A DNA stretch of 64,000 nt. It comes from an uncultured Eubacteriales bacterium. GTDB lineage: Bacteria > Bacillota > Clostridia > Oscillospirales > Acutalibacteraceae. The position numbers were made by a program, and so were the translations under genes. The notes beneath the pieces are model-generated. The model was given only the letters and a program-made list of their open reading frames with translations. It made no database searches and was not told the DNA's origin. Below, one piece after another: positions 59,279 to 64,000 of the stretch (its first letter is position 1; the number at the start of each line of letters is the position of its first letter). The stretch spans positions 15,351-79,350 of the forward strand of contig CAKSQZ010000005.1 of assembly GCA_934486895.1 (NCBI GenBank), written 5' to 3'.

Positions 59279-59517
59279 TTAAACATCCGCTTTTCATTTA
59301 TTTATGATATAATTGTAAACCAAACAGCATACTTTTACAAGCGGAAAAAATTAAAAATTAAATACAGTTTTGTAATATATTTAACTGCTTTGTTATCTTT
59401 AAATAATAAAGCGTGAGGCAGGCGGGCATTTTTTTAAAAAATTCTCAAAAAGGTCTTTATTTTTTTGAAACGATGAAGTATAATAAAGGAGTAAATAAAA
59501 CTCAAGGAGTGTTAATT

Positions 59518-60384
59518 ATGCCGCTTGTAAATGCAAAAGAAATGCTTACAAAAGCAAAGGCCGGTCATTATGCGGTCGGTCAGTTCAACATCAATAACCT
59601 TGAATGGACAAAAGCCATTCTTCTCACAGCCGAAGAGCTTCACTCTCCTGTTATCCTCGGTGTTTCCGAAGGCGCGGGTAAGTATATGTGCGGCTATAAA
59701 ACCGTTGTCGGCATGGTAAAGGGTATGCTTGAAGAGCTGGGTATCACGGTTCCGGTTGCTCTGCACCTTGACCACGGCAGCTACGAAGGCGCTAAAAAGT
59801 GCATTGAAGCAGGATTCTCGTCTGTTATGTTCGACGGTTCGCACTATCCGATCGATGAGAATATCGCTAAAACAAAAGAGCTTGTCGGTATTTGCAACGA
59901 TCTCGGTCTTTCGATCGAAGCTGAAGTCGGCTCGATCGGCGGCGAGGAAGACGGCGTTATCGGCGGCGGCGAAGTTGCTGATCCGAAGGAATGCAAGATG
60001 ATCGCTGATCTCGGTGTTACAATGCTCGCTGCAGGTATCGGTAATATTCACGGTAAGTATCCCGAAAACTGGGCAGGCCTGCGTTTTGACGCTCTGGATG
60101 CTATCCAGCAGCTCACAGGCGATATGCCGCTCGTTCTTCACGGCGGTACAGGTATTCCGGCTGACATGATCAAGAAAGCAATTTCGCTCGGTGTTTCAAA
60201 GATCAATGTTAACACAGAGTGCCAGCTCAGCTTTGCAGCTGCAACAAGAAAGTATATCGAAGAGGGCAAGGATCTTCAGGGCAAGGGCTTCGACCCGAGA
60301 AAGCTGCTTGCACCCGGCTTTGAGGCTATCAAGGCTACTGTTAAAGAGAAGATGGAACTTTTCGGTTCGGTAAACAAGGCATAA
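59518..60384 (+). CDS. fba: Class II fructose-1,6-bisphosphate aldolase
   Basis: Zinc-dependent glycolytic aldolase cleaving fructose-1,6-bisphosphate. The 288-residue protein carries HLDHGSYEG (83-91: His83, catalytic Asp85 and zinc His86), EAEVGSIGGEEDG, the zinc His in GIGNIHGKYPENW, LVLHGGTGIP and KINVNTECQL. The start is the ATG after AAGGAG; the longer frame upstream covers the promoter zone (TATAAT at 59479-59484). It is flanked by its own terminator and is probably monocistronic and highly expressed. Confidence 0.97.
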   Translation: MPLVNAKEMLTKAKAGHYAVGQFNINNLEWTKAILLTAEELHSPVILGVSEGAGKYMCGYKTVVGMVKGMLEELGITVPVALHLDHGSYEGAKKCIEAGFSSVMFDGSHYPIDENIAKTKELVGICNDLGLSIEAEVGSIGGEEDGVIGGGEVADPKECKMIADLGVTMLAAGIGNIHGKYPENWAGLRFDALDAIQQLTGDMPLVLHGGTGIPADMIKKAISLGVSKINVNTECQLSFAAATRKYIEEGKDLQGKGFDPRKLLAPGFEAIKATVKEKMELFGSVNKA

Positions 60385-60400
60385 GCTGAAACTTAAAAAT

Positions 60401-60452
60401 AAAAAGCGTCTTTTGTCTGTGGAAGTTCCACATAAGGCAAAGACGCTTTTTT
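60401..60452 (+). terminator. Terminator of fba
   Basis: Outer stem AAAAGCGTCTT / AAGACGCTTTT with an inner TGTGGAA/TTCCACA hairpin, then six T. Confidence 0.88.
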
Positions 60453-60543
60453 CATAAAAGGTGCAAAATTTTATTTCAGGCTTGATAAATTACATCCTTG
60501 ATAGTATAATCTAAGTTGTGAAATTATTTGGAGGTATCCGTTA

Positions 60544-62097
60544 ATGAAATGGTTTGATAACGCGGTTTTTTATCATATATATCCGCTCGGATTATGCGGT
60601 TGTTCGCATGAGAACACAGCCGCGGAGAACCCGAAATTCGATAAAATAAAGCAATGGACGAAGCACGCCGAAAATATCGGCTGTACTGCTGTTTACATCG
60701 GCCCGCTTTTTGAATCGCAGGGACACGGCTACGAAACGACCGACTACTACAAGGTCGACCGCAGGCTCGGCGATAATGATGACTTTCGGGAATATGTTTC
60801 GTTTTGCCATTCGATCGGAGTTAAAGTCGTGGTGGACGGCGTTTTTAACCATGTCGGGCGCGACTTTTTCGCTTTCAGAGATCTTTTGTCGAACCGTGAG
60901 CAATCGGTATATAAGGATTGGTTTTGCAATGTTGATTTCGGCGGCAACAACGGCTATAATGACGGGCTGCGCTATGACAACTGGGGCGGCTATGACCTTT
61001 TGGTCAAGCTGAATCTGAGGAATCCCGCTGTTAGAGATCATCTGTTCGGTGCGGTGAAAATGTGGATCGATGAATTTGATATCGACGGTATTCGGCTTGA
61101 CGCCGCAGATGTTCTGGATCACGATTTTATGCGTGCGCTCAGGCAGTTCACCGATTCAATAAAAAAAGATTTTTGGCTGATGGGCGAAGTTATCCACGGC
61201 AATTATTCCATGTGGGCAAACGACGGTATGCTCCATTCTGTTACAAATTATGAGCTTCACAAGGCGCTCTACTCGGGACACAACGACAAGAATTATTTTG
61301 AGATTGCGCACAATGTTAAACGCATGATCCAAAATTGCGGCGGCGTAAAACTTTATACCTTTGCCGACAACCACGATGTTTCGCGCATTGCGTCTAAGCT
61401 CAAAGACCGCAAAGATCTTTATCCGCTTTCGGTTTTGGTCTATGCACTACCCGGTATTCCCTCGATCTACTACGGATCGGAGTTTGCGATCGACGGTGAA
61501 AAACAGCGCGGCGACGACTGGAATTTGCGCCCCGATCTCACTCTCGGCGAAATGCAGGACGACGGACTTTGCGAATGGCTGACTATGCTCGGCAGAGCAA
61601 AGCGTGAGCTGCCAGAACTGTCGGACGGAGAATTCAGAGAGCTTTATCTTCGCAATCGGCAGTTTGCTTTTGCAAGAGTGCTCGGCGGATCATCGGTCAT
61701 TGCAGCGGTCAATAATGACGATCAGCCTGCAACATTCTCCTTCAAACTTCCCTTTGATGCGAAAAATGCTTACGATATTCTGAAGTCTTACAGCGTGAGT
61801 GATGAACCAGACAGCAAAAATGAACCGGAAACGCCCGACTTTTCAAAATTCGACAAAGCGATAAGCACCGCTGTCGAACTGCTTGACGGCATTAAAGCGA
61901 TCGATTCGGAGGAATCCGCGCAAACTGCAATTGATATTTATAACACACTCGGCGAGCAGCTCTGCTCCGCTCAAAAAGAGTGCTTTAAAAAGTCAGCCGC
62001 AGTTTCGCTCTCCGAGGATAATGAGATCAAGCTGCAAGACGGAAACATTGAGATCAGCTTGCCTGCTCACAGCGGCACGCTTATAAAAACTGTTTGA
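60544..62097 (+). CDS. GH13-family alpha-amylase-type glycoside hydrolase
   Basis: A 517-residue intracellular-looking (no signal peptide) alpha-glucan hydrolase. Conserved regions: DGVFNHVGRDF (98-108), DGIRLDAADV with nucleophile Asp186, LMGEVIHG with acid/base Glu215, and FADNHDVSR with Asp278. The catalytic barrel is about 1-375; a beta domain follows but is split by about 80 residues (ENEPETPDFSKF..QKECFKK, about 420-495) of helical sequence before the last strand. The sub-group (maltogenic, neopullulanase or glucosidase) cannot be fixed. GGAGG precedes the ATG. The FAD oxidoreductase begins 19 bp after it. Confidence 0.9.
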   Translation: MKWFDNAVFYHIYPLGLCGCSHENTAAENPKFDKIKQWTKHAENIGCTAVYIGPLFESQGHGYETTDYYKVDRRLGDNDDFREYVSFCHSIGVKVVVDGVFNHVGRDFFAFRDLLSNREQSVYKDWFCNVDFGGNNGYNDGLRYDNWGGYDLLVKLNLRNPAVRDHLFGAVKMWIDEFDIDGIRLDAADVLDHDFMRALRQFTDSIKKDFWLMGEVIHGNYSMWANDGMLHSVTNYELHKALYSGHNDKNYFEIAHNVKRMIQNCGGVKLYTFADNHDVSRIASKLKDRKDLYPLSVLVYALPGIPSIYYGSEFAIDGEKQRGDDWNLRPDLTLGEMQDDGLCEWLTMLGRAKRELPELSDGEFRELYLRNRQFAFARVLGGSSVIAAVNNDDQPATFSFKLPFDAKNAYDILKSYSVSDEPDSKNEPETPDFSKFDKAISTAVELLDGIKAIDSEESAQTAIDIYNTLGEQLCSAQKECFKKSAAVSLSEDNEIKLQDGNIEISLPAHSGTLIKTV

Positions 62098-62116
62098 CAT
62101 TATTGAGGTGGCAACT

Positions 62117-63802
62117 ATGGAGAACATTTTAAAAAAAGAGATAGACGCACAATTTTGCGTTGTAGGCGGAGGTATGGCAGGCGTTTGCGCCGCTATCGCA
62201 GCTGCAAGGCACGGCGTTAAAACTGTTCTTATGCAGGACAGGCCTGTGCTCGGCGGAAACGCTTCAAGCGAGATCAGAATGTGGATATGCGGTGCTCACG
62301 GTGAAAACAACCGAGAAACCGGAATTATCGAAGAGATCGAACTTGAGAATTTCTATCGCAATACAGGACTGAAATACACGGTCTGGGACAGCGTTGTTTA
62401 TGAAAAGGTCATGGCTGAGCCGAATATAACTCTGCTTTTAAACTGCTCTTGCCTGGACGCGGACACGCAGGATAATGCGATAAAAAGTATCACAGGCTGG
62501 CAGACAACAACGCAGACCTATTTTACTATCAAAGCCGACTATTATGCGGATTGCAGCGGCGACAGTATTTTAGCGCCGCTTTCAAATGCCGAGTTTACAT
62601 TCGGAAGAGAGGCAAAAGCGAAATACAATGAGCCCGATGCTCCCGAAAAAGCAGATCGCAAAACGATGGGTATGAGCTGTCTTTTTGAGATAAGAGAAAC
62701 CGATTCGGAAAAGAAATATATCAAGCCCGAATGGGCATACACTTTCAAGACGGACGATGAACTTCCGATGTTTTCGCATAATATGTCGTCTAACTTCTGG
62801 TACATAGAACTCGGCGGAGAGCAGGACGGAATTGCAGATACCGAACAACTCCGACACGAGCTTTTGAAGATCGCATTCGGAGTTTGGGATCATTTTAAAA
62901 ATCAGGGCGACCACGGTATGGCAAACTGGGAGCTTGACTGGATAGGCTTTTTGCCCGGAAAGCGCGAGAGCCGCAGATACATCGGCGATTATGTTGTTGT
63001 CGAGCAGGATGTTCAGTCGGGCGGACGGTTTGACGATATTGTGGCATACGGTGGCTGGACTATTGACAACCATGATCCGGCAGGCTTTTTTCACAAGGGC
63101 GGCAGGCAGGATGTTCACAGCCATGCCGAATCGCCGTGGGGTATTCCCTATCGCGCGCTTTACTCCAAAAACATCAAAAACCTTTGGTTCGCAGGAAGAA
63201 ATATCAGTGTTTCTCATCTTGCAATGAGTTCATCGAGAGTTATGGCGACCTGCGCTCTGCTCGGTCAGGCAGTCGGCACTGCGGCGGCGGTTGCCCTGCG
63301 TGACGGCGTTTTGCCGAGACAAGCCGATGTTAAAGAAATTCAGCGTATTCTGATGAATGACGACTGCTTTTTGCCTTACTGCAAGCGGCAGATCTCCGCT
63401 CTCACTATGAAGGCTAAAGCGAGCCACGAAAAGCTCAGAAACGGAATTGAACGCACCGCTGAGGGGCTTTGTGTTTTAAAGCGCGGAGAAAAAGCGGTCT
63501 ATGAATTTGAAAACGCCGAGCATATCAAATCGGTGCGGCTTGTTTTCGACAGCGACTTGAACCGCGATTATCCGAATATGCCTTGCAGAGCCGAGCTTCA
63601 TGAAACCCGTTTTCATCTGCCGAAAACGCTGACAAAGGACTTTGATATTATTGCCGACGGAAAGACGATCTGCGAATACCGCAATAATCGCCAGAGGCTT
63701 GTGAATATTCCGCTTGATGTGACTGCTCGGAAAATTGAGCTTATACCGCTTGAAACGACAGGAGCCGACGATTTCGGAATATTCAGCTTTGAAGTTATGT
63801 AA
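62117..63802 (+). CDS. FAD-dependent oxidoreductase (FAD_oxidored family)
   Basis: A 561-residue flavoprotein. The dinucleotide motif is FCVVGGGMAGVCAAIAAARHG (13-33), followed by RPVLGGNASSEIRMWICGAHGE, the mark of the PF12831-type family; the C-terminal FAD contact is NIKNLWFAGRNISVSHLAMSSSRVMATCALLGQAVGTAAA. The final ~130 residues form a beta-rich extra domain. The substrate is unknown; homologues often lie beside carbohydrate genes, as with the GH13 gene here, with which it is probably cotranscribed. The ATG follows GAGGTGG at 6-nt spacing. Confidence 0.85.
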   Translation: MENILKKEIDAQFCVVGGGMAGVCAAIAAARHGVKTVLMQDRPVLGGNASSEIRMWICGAHGENNRETGIIEEIELENFYRNTGLKYTVWDSVVYEKVMAEPNITLLLNCSCLDADTQDNAIKSITGWQTTTQTYFTIKADYYADCSGDSILAPLSNAEFTFGREAKAKYNEPDAPEKADRKTMGMSCLFEIRETDSEKKYIKPEWAYTFKTDDELPMFSHNMSSNFWYIELGGEQDGIADTEQLRHELLKIAFGVWDHFKNQGDHGMANWELDWIGFLPGKRESRRYIGDYVVVEQDVQSGGRFDDIVAYGGWTIDNHDPAGFFHKGGRQDVHSHAESPWGIPYRALYSKNIKNLWFAGRNISVSHLAMSSSRVMATCALLGQAVGTAAAVALRDGVLPRQADVKEIQRILMNDDCFLPYCKRQISALTMKAKASHEKLRNGIERTAEGLCVLKRGEKAVYEFENAEHIKSVRLVFDSDLNRDYPNMPCRAELHETRFHLPKTLTKDFDIIADGKTICEYRNNRQRLVNIPLDVTARKIELIPLETTGADDFGIFSFEVM

Positions 63803-63806
63803 CAAC

Positions 63807-63842
63807 AAAAAAGAAACACTCTTTCGAGTGTTTCTTTTTTTG
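63807..63842 (+). terminator. Terminator of the GH13-oxidoreductase unit
   Basis: Stem AAGAAACACTC / GAGTGTTTCTT with loop TTTC, flanked by A and T runs; usable in both directions, also for the minus-strand gene that follows. Confidence 0.9.
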
Positions 63843-63860
63843 CGTTAAATCAATGCAATT

Positions 63861-64000
63861 TTATTTATCAGAATGTTTCTTTTTGCCGATAACAGTTGTC
63901 GTGATGACAGCTGCGCCGCTGACAAAGAGCAGGGTTATCCACAGCATATTGTTGCTGTTTTCGCCTGTGTACGGGGGTTCCTTTTCTTTCGGCTGTTTTT
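63861..64000 (-). CDS. C-terminal end of a sortase-anchored surface protein (partial)
   Basis: The last 45 codons of a minus-strand gene whose 5' part lies beyond the window. They read KQPKEKE, then a sorting motif EPPYTGE (PxYTG variant of LPxTG), a hydrophobic span (MLWITLLFVSGAAVITTTVIG) and the basic tail KKKHSDK. This is a complete cell-wall sorting signal. What the exported part does cannot be said. Confidence 0.8.
   Translation of the reverse strand, partial: KQPKEKEPPYTGENSNNMLWITLLFVSGAAVITTTVIGKKKHSDK

Overview
The window looks like a chromosomal segment of a spore-forming, anaerobic Clostridia bacterium, most probably a Ruminococcaceae/Oscillospiraceae gut species. The evidence is indirect: a type I dockerin on a secreted lysozyme (cellulosome biology), a YpeB spore-germination protein, a Rex/AdhE/[FeFe]-hydrogenase fermentation block, sortase-type wall anchoring, Thr-rich linkers on exported proteins, and coding sequence of medium GC with AT-rich intergenic promoters. 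No rRNA, phage, insertion sequence or CRISPR array was seen. No species name can be given from the sequence alone.

Layout. 1-10.8 kb: C-terminal part of a beta-helix carbohydrate-binding protein, rarA, glyA, a VanY-type D,D-carboxypeptidase lipoprotein, a DUF1015 protein, an M14 peptidase, an ADP-ribose-type NUDIX hydrolase, ypeB, and a dockerin-bearing lysozyme. 10.8-11.5 kb: rplS with a structured leader, then an orphan candidate small RNA. 11.6-21.4 kb (all minus strand): a redox island that reads rex, lysR, adhE, an APH-like kinase, then a four-gene sensory-hydrogenase operon ([2Fe-2S] ferredoxin, PAS-[FeFe] hydrogenase, SpoIIE/PP2C phosphatase, group B [FeFe] hydrogenase). 21.6-29.2 kb: aminotransferase, a vitamin-B6 pair (ECF S component and MocR/PdxR regulator), mnmA, a MATE exporter, a small membrane protein, an amidohydrolase. 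29.2-32.0 kb: copper module csoR-copA(Z). 32.1-36.0 kb: GH16 enzyme, aspartate kinase, homoserine dehydrogenase, PheB-like ACT protein. 36.4-38.2 kb: tsf and rpsB. 38.3-43.6 kb: purC-purF-purB-guaA with an attenuator-like leader. 43.6-44.5 kb: a scar of a mobile element at the 3' end of guaA. 44.5-49 kb: small membrane, HAD and nucleotidyltransferase genes, then rpsF-ssb-rpsR. 49-57 kb: a surface polysaccharide locus (two LicD proteins, TarI, TarJ, glycosyltransferase, polymerase, flippase). 57.1-64 kb: tRNA-Met, tRNA-Glu, a transglutaminase-like lipoprotein, trmL, fba, a GH13 enzyme, an FAD oxidoreductase, and the tail of a sortase-anchored protein.

Most informative unexplained signals: an identical paired palindrome, TATCGATA-N6-TATCGATA, upstream of both rex and adhE, suggesting a shared and unusual redox operator; a CopA ATPase fused in frame to a CopZ-like domain that carries its own strong ribosome binding site and start; an sRNA-like transcription unit with near-consensus promoter and terminator downstream of the hydrogenase operon; a 19-codon leader peptide butted against an intrinsic terminator ahead of purC; and a nonsense-mutated integrative-element gene beside guaA, a known island insertion site. 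All functional statements are from reading motifs and translated sequence; no database search was run.
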